This document shows, piece by piece, positions 46,474 to 55,742 of a DNA stretch of 62,370 nucleotides. The notes below the pieces were generated by a model. It was given only the letters and a program-made list of their open reading frames with translations. It did no database searches and was not told where the DNA came from. How positions within the stretch are numbered: the stretch's first letter is position 1; each line of letters opens with the position of its first letter. Origin of the DNA: Rhodospirillaceae bacterium Spongia-Bin9 (lineage in GTDB: Bacteria > Pseudomonadota > Alphaproteobacteria > Bin65); assembly GCA_900197615.1 (NCBI GenBank), contig FZLR01000005.1, positions 1-62,370 of the forward strand, written 5' to 3'. Made by a program: the position numbers and the translations under genes.

Positions 46474-47313
46474 ATGCCCCGGCCTGGTTCTGGATATCTG
46501 TTTCGAAGAGGCGGACCGACGCTCTCCGTGTCGGTCGAGGAGGAGCGCGATCTCGCCCGGCGCAGCCAGGCCGGCGACCGCGAGGCGTCGGACCGGCTGT
46601 TGCGCGCCCATCTGGCCTTCATCGTCAGCATCGCCCGGAAATACCGGCGCTACGGCGTGCCCATGAACGACCTGGTGCAGGAAGGATCGATCGGCCTCCT
46701 GCACGCCATCCGGAAATTCGATCCGGCGGCGGGCGCCCGGCTCTCGACCTACGCCCGCTGGTGGGTGCGCGCCGCGATCCAGGATCATGTTGTGCGTTCC
46801 TGGTCCCTGGTGCGCATCGGCACCACGGCGGCGCAAAAGGCCATGTTCTTCCATTTGCGCCGCAAGATGGCCGGGCTTCGGGCCGGCGCGGAGCCCATGA
46901 CCGAGGACAGGCTGCGCCCGGTCGCGCGGAAATTCGGCGTCCCGCTGAAGGAAGCGATGGCGATGGCCCGGCGCGCCGCGGAACGGGACTGGTCGCTCAA
47001 CCAGCGCATGCGCGCCGACGACCCGGCCGAATGGGGCGACCGTCTGGCCGACGAGCGGGAAAGCCCGGAGGAGGCCGCGGCCGGCGCCAGTACCGAGCGC
47101 TTCCGCCGCGGCCTGATCGCCAAGGCGCTCAAGTCATTGAGCGGCCGCGAGCGGACCATCATCGCCGCCCGTTTCCTGGCCGAGACCCGCAGGACGCGCG
47201 GCGCCATCGCCGCCGATCTCGGCATCTCGCGCGAACGGGTCCGGCAGCTCGAGATGTCCGCCCTGGACAAACTCCGCCGCCTGATCGGCCGCAAGGGCTG
47301 GGAAGCGATTTAG
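46474..47313 (+). CDS. rpoH: RNA polymerase sigma factor RpoH (sigma-32 type)
   Basis: Heat-shock-type sigma factor of 279 residues. Region 2 contains NDLVQEGSIGLLHAIRKFDP and STYARWWVRAAIQDHVVRSWSLV; directly after comes the RpoH box AQKAMFFHLRRK (about 125-136), which marks the sigma-32 group. Region 4 has LGISRERVRQLEMSALDKLR. Alphaproteobacteria often carry two RpoH proteins; the divergence here (short N-terminus starting MPRPGSGYLF) fits the secondary RpoH2 type, inferred. Start chosen at the first ATG before the conserved core. Confidence 0.87.
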   Translation: MPRPGSGYLFRRGGPTLSVSVEEERDLARRSQAGDREASDRLLRAHLAFIVSIARKYRRYGVPMNDLVQEGSIGLLHAIRKFDPAAGARLSTYARWWVRAAIQDHVVRSWSLVRIGTTAAQKAMFFHLRRKMAGLRAGAEPMTEDRLRPVARKFGVPLKEAMAMARRAAERDWSLNQRMRADDPAEWGDRLADERESPEEAAAGASTERFRRGLIAKALKSLSGRERTIIAARFLAETRRTRGAIAADLGISRERVRQLEMSALDKLRRLIGRKGWEAI

Positions 47314-47428
47314 CGCCTACCCGTCATCGAACGAATCTTCCGGGGGCTCCGTTCGGTTCGGGCATGCGGTTCGGATTGCCTGCCGGAGAAGGCGGCGCGG
47401 CTTTCCTGCCCTGCCGGCCCGGCAGCGG

Positions 47429-48334
47429 CTACGGGTTCACGAGCTCCAGTCCGAGGGTGCGGACCAGTTCCGGCACTTCTTTGAGGATGAAGGCGCGAAA
47501 GGCGAGCGCTACCGGGCTCGGCACGGACTCGCTCCGGCTCAGCAAACCGACGACGCGCCAGACATTCTCATCGGCCAGGTCGAGGGCGACAACGCCCTCC
47601 GGCAGATCGATGGCCGCCAGCGCCGGAAGCAAGGTCGTTCCGAAGCCGGTCTTCGCAAGCGCGAGCAACGACGTCACATTCCGGACGTGTATCGATGCCC
47701 TTTCCGACAGGGCTTTGTAGCCCGGCACGTCGATGGTCTCGGACGCACCGTTCAGGATCAGGCTTTGGCCCTCGAGATCGGCCCAACGGACGAGGTCTCC
47801 GGCGACCGCCAGATCGCAGTCGGCGTTGCAGATGACCTTGAAGCGATCCCGAAACAGCGGTTCGAAGGCCGCCGTTGTGTGAGAGAGAGGCCGGCCCGCA
47901 ATTCCGAGATCCGCCTGTCCTGCTTCGACGGACCTGAGGACGTTCCGGCTATCGGTGTCCAGAAGCTCGATTTCGACGCCGGGCCGGTCGAGCACGAAGC
48001 CGGGCAGCAACGACGGGACGAGATTTGCCGCAACCGACGGAACGGAGGCGAGAGCAAGGCGGCCGAGCCGGTTCCTGGCATAGGCGCGGATGCCGTCGAT
48101 CGTCCGGTCGTAGTTCTGGATCTGGAGGCGTCCCGTTTCCAGCATGAACGCGCCGAGAGGCGTCAGGCTGTTCTTGCGATCTGTCTGGAAGAGCTCGCCC
48201 CCCACTTCGCGCTCCAGTTGCTTGAGCGTCATGGAAACCGCCGAGGCGGTTCGGCAGAGCCTTTCGGCCGCATCCTTGATGTTGCCGGCTTCGGCCACGG
48301 TGACGAATGTCCGTAGTGTTTCCAGTTTGATCAT
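47429..48334 (-). CDS. LysR-family transcriptional regulator
   Basis: LTTR of 301 residues. The HTH is at about 3-60 (LETLRTFVTVAEAGNIKDAAERL, ASAVSMTLKQLEREVGGELF) and the effector domain at about 90-295. It stands divergent to the betaine-type ABC operon with a 486-base region between, so it probably controls it. The frame stays open far upstream of the ATG at 48334 through antisense of the ABC genes, but protein similarity ends at this ATG. Confidence 0.87.
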   Translation of the reverse strand: MIKLETLRTFVTVAEAGNIKDAAERLCRTASAVSMTLKQLEREVGGELFQTDRKNSLTPLGAFMLETGRLQIQNYDRTIDGIRAYARNRLGRLALASVPSVAANLVPSLLPGFVLDRPGVEIELLDTDSRNVLRSVEAGQADLGIAGRPLSHTTAAFEPLFRDRFKVICNADCDLAVAGDLVRWADLEGQSLILNGASETIDVPGYKALSERASIHVRNVTSLLALAKTGFGTTLLPALAAIDLPEGVVALDLADENVWRVVGLLSRSESVPSPVALAFRAFILKEVPELVRTLGLELVNP

Positions 48335-48820
48335 GGCGATCGCGTTACAGAATATTTGAAAATAGTGGTGATAATTTCGATCCGATTGAAGCTCGGTCAA
48401 TAGCGCGGCGTCGGTCCCGTCCACTGCCGCTTTCCCATCGAACTTCAGATGTGTTGAAGTTAGAATAAAAAATTTCGAATTGCTTGAAAGAACCCGCCCT
48501 TCCATGCTGCCCGATGAGACTGTGGCGCCAGTGCCGATTCTGACAGAGACCGAACCGGATATCGCGCTTTTGGTCGGGGCATTCGCGGTCGAGACGCTCC
48601 GGCAGGAAAATGACGGACAGGAGCGGATTTTGGCTGGCAGGCAACAGCTTCGCCGGCGGCGGCGAAGCGGGTCGGTCGATGCTCGACTATTGTGCCGCCC
48701 GACACTCTTTAGTTTGATAGATTTAGTTAGATAGATCGGGTATCCGAATGGCCCCGCCATTATCGCGGCGGCGCTATCGGCGGTCTGCTGTATACAAACA
48801 AACCCAGGGAGTGATTGAAA
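48335..48820. promoter_or_regulatory. LysR/ABC operon divergent control region with 14-bp tandem repeat
   Basis: About 490 bases without a gene, clearly AT-richer than the flanks. It holds two adjacent 14-base direct repeats TTTAGTTTGATAGA and TTTAGTTAGATAGA (48708-48735, 13 of 14 identical), a CTTCA-N7-TGAAG inverted repeat near 48442-48458, and a TATACA box at 48791-48796 ahead of the ABC start. These are candidate regulator and promoter sites; the LTTR is the obvious candidate protein. The remainder shows no gene. Confidence 0.5.
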
Positions 48821-49840
48821 ATGCGAAATCTGAAATTGACGCTCGCAGCAGCGGCCATCGCGGCCGTTGCAGCGGCGCCGGGAACGAGCCAGGCGGCGAC
48901 CGGCTGCGGCACCGAGGACGAGATCACGATCGCCAGCATGACCTGGATGTCGGGCATCGTGCTGGCGCAGACCGCGCACCGCATCCTCACGGCAGGTTAT
49001 GGCTGCAATGCCAAGCTGGTGCCGGGCGATACGGTGCCGACGGCAACCAGCATGCTGACCAAGAACAAGCCCCATATCGCGCCGGAGCTCTGGATCAGCA
49101 CGGCGTCCTCGATCTGGGAGAAGATCAAGAAGAAGGGCAACGTCTACAAGGCGAGCGACGTGTTCAGCGAGGGCGGCAAGGAAGGCTGGTGGATTCCGGA
49201 CTATGTCGCCAAGGCCAACCCCGGCCTCAAGTCGATCGGCGATCTCCAGAACCCGAAATACATGAAGCTCTTCGTCGAGGCGCAGAGCGACGGCAAGGGC
49301 CGGCTCTATGCCTGCCCGCCGGGCTGGGCGTGCGAGATCATCAACGGCAACCTGTTCAAGGCGCTGGGCCTCGCCAAGGCGAACTACCAGCTCTTCTCGC
49401 CGGGTTCGGGCGCCAACCTGAAGGCGTCGATCGCGCGCAGCGTGACGCGCAAGAAGGCGATCCTGGCCTACTATTGGGGTCCGACGGCAGTGATCGGCCG
49501 CTACAAGCTGGTACGCCTGAACATGCCGGCCTACGACGCCAAGAAGTTCCTGTGCCTGACCGACAAGAACTGCACCGATCCGCAGGTTTCGGGCTGGAAG
49601 GCCGGTGAGGTCGCGGTCGCGGTCGTGACCAGCCTCAAGAAGAAGGCCCCGAACGTCGCGGCCTTCCTCGGCAAACTGCAGGTGCCGAATGCGGTTATCA
49701 ACTCGGTGCTGGCCTGGGGCGACGACCGCAAGGCGAGCCCGGAAGATGTCACCGACCATTTCCTGAAGACGCAGCAGGCGGTCTGGACCAAGTGGGTGCC
49801 GGCCGACGTTGCGGCGAAGGTAAAAGCAAGCCTCAAGTAA
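48821..49840 (+). CDS. Glycine betaine/choline-type ABC substrate-binding protein (OpuAC/ProX)
   Basis: Periplasmic binding protein of 339 residues with a signal peptide (LTLAAAAIAAVAAAPGTSQA). The OpuAC fold has the aromatic cage candidates in MTWMSG, ELWIST..SIWEK, GWWIPDY and CPPGWACE, typical of quaternary-amine receptors. The ATG at 48821 is used; a TTG two codons earlier is less likely. Four extra Cys (CPPGWAC, CLTDKNC) could form disulfides. Followed by a terminator-like hairpin and then the permease and ATPase genes. Confidence 0.87.
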   Translation: MRNLKLTLAAAAIAAVAAAPGTSQAATGCGTEDEITIASMTWMSGIVLAQTAHRILTAGYGCNAKLVPGDTVPTATSMLTKNKPHIAPELWISTASSIWEKIKKKGNVYKASDVFSEGGKEGWWIPDYVAKANPGLKSIGDLQNPKYMKLFVEAQSDGKGRLYACPPGWACEIINGNLFKALGLAKANYQLFSPGSGANLKASIARSVTRKKAILAYYWGPTAVIGRYKLVRLNMPAYDAKKFLCLTDKNCTDPQVSGWKAGEVAVAVVTSLKKKAPNVAAFLGKLQVPNAVINSVLAWGDDRKASPEDVTDHFLKTQQAVWTKWVPADVAAKVKASLK

Positions 49841-49864
49841 GAAGAGGCGCCATCGCGAAGCGAT

Positions 49865-49905
49865 CGGCGGGCGTCCCTTGCGGGCGCCCGCCGGTTCTTT
49901 TTGCG
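49865..49905 (+). terminator. Rho-independent-type hairpin between binding protein and permease genes
   Basis: CGGCGGGCG (49865-49873) pairs perfectly with CGCCCGCCG (49885-49893), followed by GTTCTTTTTG. It lies 25 bases after the binding-protein stop and 130 bases before the permease start, so it can partly end transcripts and give more receptor than permease. Confidence 0.8.
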
Positions 49906-50033
49906 CTCGGAACCTTACGGATCGACCGGGTCGGTAGTAAGGTCTAATTCTCCGGCTGCCGCCGGTGCGCCCGGTCTTCCCTGGCGTCGCGTGTGCGGCC
50001 ATCGCCGGAGCCCGCGGGGAGGCGGTATCCGGC

Positions 50034-50906
50034 ATGGCCCAGGAATTTCCCGAACTTTTGGATATGCGGGCGGTCCGCATCGGCATCGACGATTCGTTCA
50101 ACTGGGTCGTCGAGCACTGGAGCGAGACGCTGGAGGAGATTTTCCTGCCGATCGTCCATCTGCTGCGCGCGATCGAGGACTTTCTGCTCTGGATGCCCTG
50201 GTATGTCGTCGTTCTGGCGATCGCTGGGCTCGGCCTCGCGGCGACCCGCAGCAAATGGGTCGCCCTGGGGCTCGGCGTCATGATGTTCCTGATGGGCTTC
50301 TTCGGCCTGTGGGAGCCGGGCATGAAGACGATCGCCCTGATGCTGACGGCAACCTTTCTGGCCATAATCGTCGGCATCCCGATGGGCATCGTGATGTCAC
50401 GCTCGGACCGGGTCGAGCGCATCGCCCTGCCGGTGCTCGACATCATGCAGACGATGCCGATCTTCGTCTATCTCATCCCCTTCGTCATGCTGTTCGGGCC
50501 GGGCAAGATTCCCGCGCTGCTCGCGACCATCGTGTTCGCGGTGCCGCCGGTCATCCGCCTGACCAACCTCGGCATCCGCCATGTCGACCGCGAGGTCGTC
50601 GAGGCCTTCACCGCCTTCGGAGCGACGCGGCGGCAACTGCTGTTCGGCGTCCAGGTCCCGCTGGCCATGCCGACGATCATGGCCGGCATCAATCAGACGA
50701 CGATGATGGCGCTGTCCATGGTTGTGATCGCGTCGATGATCGGCGCGGGCGGGCTCGGCTACCAGGTCCTCCAGGGCATCCAGCGCCTGGAGATCAGCCG
50801 CGGCCTGCTCGCCGGCCTCGCCATCGTTTTCCTCGCTGTCATCTTCGACCGCATCGCGCAGGCCTATGGCAAACGCGTGCAGCAGCACCTCCATCTGGGG
50901 CACTGA
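50034..50906 (+). CDS. Quaternary-amine ABC transporter permease (ProW/OpuAB)
   Basis: Permease of 290 residues with an amphipathic N-terminus (about 1-50) and five to six membrane helices (about 58-80, 83-105, 108-130, 150-180, 215-245, 260-285). The EAA loop is VVEAFTAFGATRRQLLFGVQVPLA (about 184-207). The ATG at 50034 follows GGGAGG. With the OpuAC protein upstream and the CBS-containing ATPase downstream (4-base gap) it forms a complete importer for betaine, choline or a similar compound. Confidence 0.9.
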   Translation: MAQEFPELLDMRAVRIGIDDSFNWVVEHWSETLEEIFLPIVHLLRAIEDFLLWMPWYVVVLAIAGLGLAATRSKWVALGLGVMMFLMGFFGLWEPGMKTIALMLTATFLAIIVGIPMGIVMSRSDRVERIALPVLDIMQTMPIFVYLIPFVMLFGPGKIPALLATIVFAVPPVIRLTNLGIRHVDREVVEAFTAFGATRRQLLFGVQVPLAMPTIMAGINQTTMMALSMVVIASMIGAGGLGYQVLQGIQRLEISRGLLAGLAIVFLAVIFDRIAQAYGKRVQQHLHLGH

Positions 50907-50910
50907 GACG

Positions 50911-52152
50911 ATGGCACAGCAAGAAATCAAGATCGGGATCGAGAATGTCTACAAGATTTTCGGTCCCGATCCGGGAAGCGTCCTCGACCGGGTGAAAGGC
51001 GGCGCCAGCAAGCAGGATCTGCTCGAGGATACCGGCCACACCATCGGCATCCGCGATGTCAGCCTCGATATAGGGGTCGGCCAGATATTCGTCGTCATGG
51101 GCCTGTCGGGCTCGGGCAAATCGACCCTGATCCGGCACATCAACCGGCTGATCGAGCCGACCGACGGGCGGATTCTGGTCGACGGCGAGGATGTACTCCG
51201 GCTCGACGCCGAGGCGCTGCGCCATCTGCGGCGCTACAAGATGAGCATGGTGTTCCAGCGCTTCGCCCTGCTGCCGCACAAGACGGTGATCGACAACGTG
51301 ATGAGCGGCCTGCAGATTCGCGACGAGGCCGGCGGCGGTATCGCAAAGCGGCTGGGTCTGTCGTCGGGCAAGGCGAGCGCAGAGGCGCGGGAGCGGGCCC
51401 AGGCCCAGGTCGACCTGGTCGGATTGCAGGGTTTCGAGAACCAGTATCCGAGCCAGCTTTCGGGCGGCATGCAGCAGCGCGTCGGCCTGGCGCGCGCACT
51501 GGCGACCGACGCCGAGGTGCTGCTGATGGACGAAGCCTTCAGCGCGCTCGATCCGCTGATCCGCAACGACATGCAGGATCAGCTGATCCAGATCCAGAAC
51601 GAGCTCAGCAAGACCATCGTCTTCATCACCCACGATCTCGACGAGGCCCTGCGCATCGGCGACCATATCGCGATCCTCAAGGACGGAGAGTTGCGCCAGG
51701 TCGGCCCGCCGGAGGAAATCCTGATGGCGCCGGCCGACGACTATGTCAGCCGCTTCGTCAAGGATGTGAACCGGGGCCGGGTCATCACGGTCGGCAGCAT
51801 CGCCAACGACTATCCGACGGTAGTGTTGGGCGCGGCCGGTTTCTCCGACGCCCTCGCCAAACTGGAGGCGAGCGAGCGCAACACCGTCTATGTCTGCGAC
51901 GGAGACGGCCGGCCGGTCGGTGCGGTAACGACGAAGATGGCGCAGGAAGGCCGGGACCTCAGCGGCCCGATCGCCGACGACGCGAAGCTCGATCCCGTGC
52001 AGACGGTGGACAGCGCCGCCGTGATCGAGGACATGCTGCCGCTGTCGATGAAAACCGAAGTGCCGGTCGCGGTGCTGGACGGAGACGGCGCGCTAGCCGG
52101 CGGCGTGCCGCGCCGCACCGTGCTGTCGGCCCTGGTCCGCCGGGAGGAATGA
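50911..52152 (+). CDS. Quaternary-amine ABC transporter ATPase with CBS region (ProV/OpuAA)
   Basis: ATPase of 413 residues. Walker A GLSGSGKST (about 64-72), signature LSGGMQQRV, Walker B VLLMDEAFSALDP, then a C-terminal CBS pair (about 285-410; VYVCDGDGRPVGAVTTKM, VAVLDGDGALAGGVPRRTVL). In ProV/OpuA the CBS region senses ionic strength. An insertion with KASAEARERAQ between Q-loop and signature is typical of ProV. ATG at 50911, four bases after the permease stop. Confidence 0.91.
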   Translation: MAQQEIKIGIENVYKIFGPDPGSVLDRVKGGASKQDLLEDTGHTIGIRDVSLDIGVGQIFVVMGLSGSGKSTLIRHINRLIEPTDGRILVDGEDVLRLDAEALRHLRRYKMSMVFQRFALLPHKTVIDNVMSGLQIRDEAGGGIAKRLGLSSGKASAEARERAQAQVDLVGLQGFENQYPSQLSGGMQQRVGLARALATDAEVLLMDEAFSALDPLIRNDMQDQLIQIQNELSKTIVFITHDLDEALRIGDHIAILKDGELRQVGPPEEILMAPADDYVSRFVKDVNRGRVITVGSIANDYPTVVLGAAGFSDALAKLEASERNTVYVCDGDGRPVGAVTTKMAQEGRDLSGPIADDAKLDPVQTVDSAAVIEDMLPLSMKTEVPVAVLDGDGALAGGVPRRTVLSALVRREE

Positions 52153-52226
52153 GGAGCGGCGGACGGGGACCGGTCGAGCGTTCCGGCTGTTTTCCGTGGT
52201 TTCGGGTCAGCCCGAGGCCTGCGGAT

Positions 52227-52706
52227 TCAGCGCCGCGCCGCGAAGAATTGCTTCAGCAGCGCGGCGGCGTCGCTCTCGCCCAGCCCGTCGTAGATGTCCG
52301 GCCGGTGATGGCAGGTCGGTTGCTCGAACAGGCGTCCGCCGTGCAGCACCGCGCCGCCCTTCGGATCGGTCGCGCCGAAATAGAGCCGGTCGAGGCGGGC
52401 GTGGGCGATGGCGCCGGCGCACATCGCGCAAGGCTCCAGCGTCACATAGAGGTCGCAACCGGCGAGGCGGCTGCGGCCGAGCGCTTCGGCGGCGCGCCGG
52501 ATCGCCAGCATTTCGGCATGGGCGGTCGGGTCCTGCCGAGCCTCGGTCTCGTTGCCCGCGCGGGCCAGGACCCGGCGCCCGTCCCGCAGCACGATGACCG
52601 CGCCGACCGGCACCTCGTTACGCCCGGCAGCCAGGCGCGCTTCTTCCAGCGCCAGGTCCATCGGGCTGACGCCGTGCGGGAGCGTGTTGTCCGGTTCCGC
52701 GCTCAT
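52227..52706 (-). CDS. tadA: tRNA-specific adenosine deaminase TadA
   Basis: Converts the wobble A34 to inosine in tRNA-Arg(ACG). The 159-residue protein has the zinc and catalytic motifs HAEMLAIR (about 60-67) and PCAMCAGA (about 90-97) of the CDA fold. Starts at the ATG at 52706; the frame is open upstream but the homology begins at MDLALEEARLAA. Divergent from gatC, with the gatCA promoter between. Confidence 0.93.
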   Translation of the reverse strand: MSAEPDNTLPHGVSPMDLALEEARLAAGRNEVPVGAVIVLRDGRRVLARAGNETEARQDPTAHAEMLAIRRAAEALGRSRLAGCDLYVTLEPCAMCAGAIAHARLDRLYFGATDPKGGAVLHGGRLFEQPTCHHRPDIYDGLGESDAAALLKQFFAARR

Positions 52707-52850
52707 ACGGCTTTCGTGACGCCGGCGGCCGGCCGCGGTCAAGCCCCTTCGCGCGCCAGCAGGGCCGGCGATGCGCCAAATGATCTGTGGTCCGGTTTGC
52801 CGGCGGGGTGCTAGGGACCGCGCGAACTGCTGGGCAAGCGGAGTGCCGTC

Positions 52851-53138
52851 ATGGCGCTGGATACCGATACGGTGCGCCGGATTGCACATCTGGCGCGGGT
52901 GCGCGTTCCCGAAGCGGAACTGGAGCCGCTCGCCGGGGAGCTCTCCAACATCCTGACCTGGGTCGAACAGCTCGGCGAGGTCGACACGGAGAATGTGCCG
53001 CCGATGACCAGCGTCGTCGCCGTCCGCCTGCCGATGCGCGAGGATCGCGTCGACGATGGCGGCAAGGCGGAGGCGATCCTGTCGAACGCGCCGGAGGGCG
53101 CGCCGGGCTTCTTCGCGGTGCCGAAAGTCGTCGAATGA
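52851..53138 (+). CDS. gatC: Glu-tRNA(Gln)/Asp-tRNA(Asn) amidotransferase subunit C
   Basis: Small stabilising subunit (95 residues) of the GatCAB complex that amidates misacylated tRNA. Family features are [19 protein letters not shown] (about 5-23), [21 protein letters not shown] and the ending [18 protein letters not shown] at 52851. Its stop overlaps the gatA ATG (ATGA at 53135-53138). Confidence 0.95.
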   Translation: MALDTDTVRRIAHLARVRVPEAELEPLAGELSNILTWVEQLGEVDTENVPPMTSVVAVRLPMREDRVDDGGKAEAILSNAPEGAPGFFAVPKVVE

Positions 53139-54622
53139 CGGGCGGGCTGACCGATCTCACCCTCGCCGGGGCGCGGGCCGGGTTGGCGGCCGGCGACTTC
53201 ACGTCGGAGGAGCTGACCCTGGCGCATCTCGGCGCCCTGGAAGAAACGAGGCCGCTCAACGCCTTCATCGCCGAGACGCCGGAGCGCGCGCTGGAGATGG
53301 CGCGGGCCTCGGACGCGCGCCGGGCGCAGGGCCAGGCCGGCATGCTCGAAGGCCTGCCGATTGCGGTCAAGGACCTGTTCTGCACCCAAGGCGTCCAGAC
53401 GACCGCGGGCTCGCGCATTCTCGGCGGCTTCGCGCCGCCCTACGAATCCACCGTGACCGCCAATATGTGGACCGAAGGCGCGGTCATGCTGGGCAAGACC
53501 AACATGGACGAGTTCGCCATGGGCTCGTCCAACATGACCTCGCATTACGGCCGGGTCGAGAATCCGTGGCGCGCCGCCGGCAGCAACCGGGCGCTGGCGC
53601 CGGGCGGCTCTTCCGGCGGATCGGCGGCGGCGGTGGCGGCCCGTGCCGCGCCTGCCGCCACCGGAACCGATACCGGCGGATCGATCCGCCAGCCCGCGGC
53701 TTTCTGCGGCATCGTCGGCATGAAGCCGACCTACGGCCGCTGCTCGCGCTGGGGCATCGTCGCCTTCGCTTCGTCGCTCGACCAGGCCGGGCCGATTACC
53801 CGGACGGTTTGGGATTCCGCGATCGTGCTGCGCGCCATGGCCGGGCACGATCCGAAAGATTCGACCTCCGTGCCCGCCGCGGTGCCGGACTACGAGGCCG
53901 CGCTCACCGGCGACATCCGCGGCCTGCGCATCGGCATCCCCGCCGAATACCGCATGGAGGGCACGCCGGAGGCCATCGTCGCGCTCTGGGAACGGGGCAA
54001 GGACTGGCTGAAGGCGGCAGGCGCCGAGATCGTCGACATCGGCTTGCCGCACACGAAATATGCCCTGCCGGCCTACTATATCGTGGCGCCGGCCGAGGCC
54101 TCGTCCAACCTGGCGCGCTACGACGGGGTGCGCTTCGGCCTGCGCGAAACCGGCGACGGCGCCGACCTGACCGAGATGTACGAGGCGACCCGGGGCGCCG
54201 GCTTCGGTGCGGAGGTCCGCCGGCGCATCCTGATCGGCGCCTATGTCCTCTCCGCCGGTTATTACGACGCCTATTACATCAAGGCCCAGCGGGTGCGCAG
54301 CCTGATCGCGCAGGATTTCGCCGACGCCTTCGGCCGGGTCGATGCGATCCTCACGCCGACCACGCCGACCGCCGCCTTCCCGCTCGGCGAGAAGATGGAC
54401 GACCCCATCGCCATGTATCTGAACGACGTGTTCACGGTCCCGGCGAGCATGGCCGGCCTGCCGGCGATTTCCGTACCCGCCGGGCTGGACGATGACGGCC
54501 TGCCGCTCGGCCTGCACCTGATCGCCAATGCGTTCGAGGAAGAGACGCTGTTCCGCGTCGCCGGGGTGCTGGAGGCGGCGGCCGGGTTTACGGCCCGGCC
54601 GGAGACCGCAGCAAAGGCCTAA
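53135..54622 (+). CDS. gatA: Glu-tRNA(Gln)/Asp-tRNA(Asn) amidotransferase subunit A
   Basis: Glutaminase subunit of GatCAB, 495 residues, amidase-signature family. The catalytic triad is Lys in PIAVKDLFC (about 77), cis-Ser in [11 protein letters not shown] (about 156) and the Ser nucleophile in [11 protein letters not shown] (about 180). It supplies ammonia for Gln- or Asn-tRNA formation. gatB, usually the next gene, does not follow; an RHH gene converges instead, so gatB must be elsewhere. Confidence 0.96.
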   Translation: MTGGLTDLTLAGARAGLAAGDFTSEELTLAHLGALEETRPLNAFIAETPERALEMARASDARRAQGQAGMLEGLPIAVKDLFCTQGVQTTAGSRILGGFAPPYESTVTANMWTEGAVMLGKTNMDEFAMGSSNMTSHYGRVENPWRAAGSNRALAPGGSSGGSAAAVAARAAPAATGTDTGGSIRQPAAFCGIVGMKPTYGRCSRWGIVAFASSLDQAGPITRTVWDSAIVLRAMAGHDPKDSTSVPAAVPDYEAALTGDIRGLRIGIPAEYRMEGTPEAIVALWERGKDWLKAAGAEIVDIGLPHTKYALPAYYIVAPAEASSNLARYDGVRFGLRETGDGADLTEMYEATRGAGFGAEVRRRILIGAYVLSAGYYDAYYIKAQRVRSLIAQDFADAFGRVDAILTPTTPTAAFPLGEKMDDPIAMYLNDVFTVPASMAGLPAISVPAGLDDDGLPLGLHLIANAFEEETLFRVAGVLEAAAGFTARPETAAKA

Positions 54623-54840
54623 CCCTCCAGCCGGGCCCGCAGCCAGGTCACGACATGGAGGCGCAGGGCGCTGGACAGGTTGCCGTCGGCCGCTTCGTCG
54701 ACCTCGGCGATCAGGCTGCCGAGCGATCGGCCCTCGGCGGCCGCCTTCTCTTTCAGCGCTTCCCAGAACGGCGCTTCCAGCGATACGCTGGTCCGGTGCC
54801 CGCGGATCGTCACCGAGCGCTTTTCGATCCGGTCCGTCAT
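54619..54840 (-). CDS. Ribbon-helix-helix domain protein
   Basis: Small basic-acidic protein of 73 residues with an RHH fold ([42 protein letters not shown] in pieces, about 7-49). This type of RHH gene is often found after fumC in alphaproteobacteria. Its stop overlaps the gatA stop by four bases. A degenerate copy of its 5' end lies at 55341-55410. Function unproven; a DNA-binding or adaptor role is expected from the fold. Confidence 0.8.
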   Translation of the reverse strand: MTDRIEKRSVTIRGHRTSVSLEAPFWEALKEKAAAEGRSLGSLIAEVDEAADGNLSSALRLHVVTWLRARLEG

Positions 54841-54855
54841 CGCGGAGCGATTGCC

Positions 54856-55098
54856 ATGCTGATCCTCAAACCGGGTTGCGAATGCTGCGACCGGGACCTG
54901 CCGCCCGACAGCGCCGGGGCGCGCATCTGCAGCTTCGAATGCACCTTCTGCGCCGACTGCACGGAGACCCGGCTGAACGGCGTTTGCCCCAACTGCGGCG
55001 GCAACCTCGTCCCCCGCCCGATCCGCCCGGCGGGCAGGCTGGCGAAGTTTCCGGCCTCGACCGAGCGGGTGTTCAAGCCGGAGGGCTGCGCCGCCTGA
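54856..55098 (+). CDS. DUF1272 zinc-ribbon-like protein
   Basis: Protein of 80 residues matching DUF1272: it starts MLILKPGCECCDRDLPPDS and holds paired cysteines (CECC, CSFECTFCADC, CPNC) fit for zinc, followed by GGNLVPRPIRP. Function unknown. It lies on the plus strand between the RHH gene and the fumC fragment, within the duplicated area. Confidence 0.85.
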   Translation: MLILKPGCECCDRDLPPDSAGARICSFECTFCADCTETRLNGVCPNCGGNLVPRPIRPAGRLAKFPASTERVFKPEGCAA

Positions 55099-55134
55099 GC
55101 CATGCGCTCACCCGCGGTGAAAGCGGGCGCGGTC

Positions 55135-55325
55135 CTCACCCCGGCCGCGTCATCTTCTCCGGACGGACCCAGGCGTCGAACTGTTCCCCGGTCAGCAGGC
55201 CCAGCTTCACGCCGGCCTCCTTGAGGGTCGAGCCGTCGGCATGGGCGGTCTTGGCGATCTTCGCCGCGTTGTCGCAGTCGATATGCGGGTTGAACGCGGT
55301 CAGCGGCATCGGCGAATCGCTCATC
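55135..55325 (-). pseudogene. Duplicated 3' end of fumC (last ~62 codons)
   Basis: This 190-base block repeats the end of fumC (56157-56347) without gaps. The first 110 bases from the stop side differ at about one position; divergence rises toward the other end (DCDNAAK versus GYDNAAK). It encodes [21 protein letters not shown] and ends KMTRPG, but has no catalytic part and opens by chance with an ATG (MSDSPMP), which corresponds to an internal fumC Met. Non-functional remnant of a tandem duplication. Confidence 0.85.
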
Positions 55326-55340
55326 CCCTGTGCCTCCTCT

Positions 55341-55410
55341 CCGGCGCTTCGAGCAATACGCGCGTCCAGTGCCCGCGGATCGCGACGGAGCGCTTTTCGA
55401 TCAGATCCGC
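55341..55410 (-). pseudogene. Remnant of RHH gene 5' end
   Basis: Read on the minus strand, it encodes [23 protein letters not shown], clearly related to codons 2-24 of the RHH gene at 54619-54840 ([23 protein letters not shown]). The start codon is lost and the match breaks off after 24 codons, then runs within 15 bases into the fumC fragment. It marks the junction of a tandem duplication. Confidence 0.75.
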
Positions 55411-55426
55411 AAACGGAAACCTCCCG

Positions 55427-55720
55427 TCACGCCGCGTCGCGCGGGCGGATGGCGCGCAAGGCGTCAGCCTGGTCCCGCGCCGCGATATCGAGTTCGTAGC
55501 GGTCCTGGAGGTTCATCCAGCTTCGGGCGTCGGTGTTGAAATACCGCGCCAGACGCAACGCAGTCTCGGCCGTAATACCGCGGCGGCCGCGGACGATCTC
55601 GGAGATCCGCGCTGGCGTCACGCCGATCGCTTTCGCCAACCCGGTGGCGGACAACGCGCACGGCTCCATGAAGTCGTGTTTGAGAATCTCGCCCGGGTGA
55701 ACCGGCTCCAGTCGGGTCAT
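55427..55720 (-). CDS. higA: HigA-family antitoxin (XRE)
   Basis: Antitoxin of 97 residues, VapI/HigA type: opens EPVHPGEILKHDFMEP and has an XRE HTH (SATGLAKAIGVTPARISEIVRGRRGITAETALRLARYFNTDARSWMNLQ in pieces, about 24-75). ATG at 55720, 22 bases after the HigB stop. Its product should bind the toxin and repress the module's promoter. Confidence 0.9.
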   Translation of the reverse strand: MTRLEPVHPGEILKHDFMEPCALSATGLAKAIGVTPARISEIVRGRRGITAETALRLARYFNTDARSWMNLQDRYELDIAARDQADALRAIRPRDAA

Positions 55721-55742
55721 GTGCCTGCCTCCTCGAACGGCG

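Noticed and set aside
47429-50446. 1005-codon open frame on the minus strand
   Set aside because: Only the last 301 codons are a LysR protein. The upstream part runs antisense to the ABC binding protein and permease genes and is a GC-content effect.
52811-54517. 568-codon minus-strand frame opposite gatCA
   Set aside because: Shadow of gatA; low-complexity Arg/Gly/His/Asp composition and no motifs.
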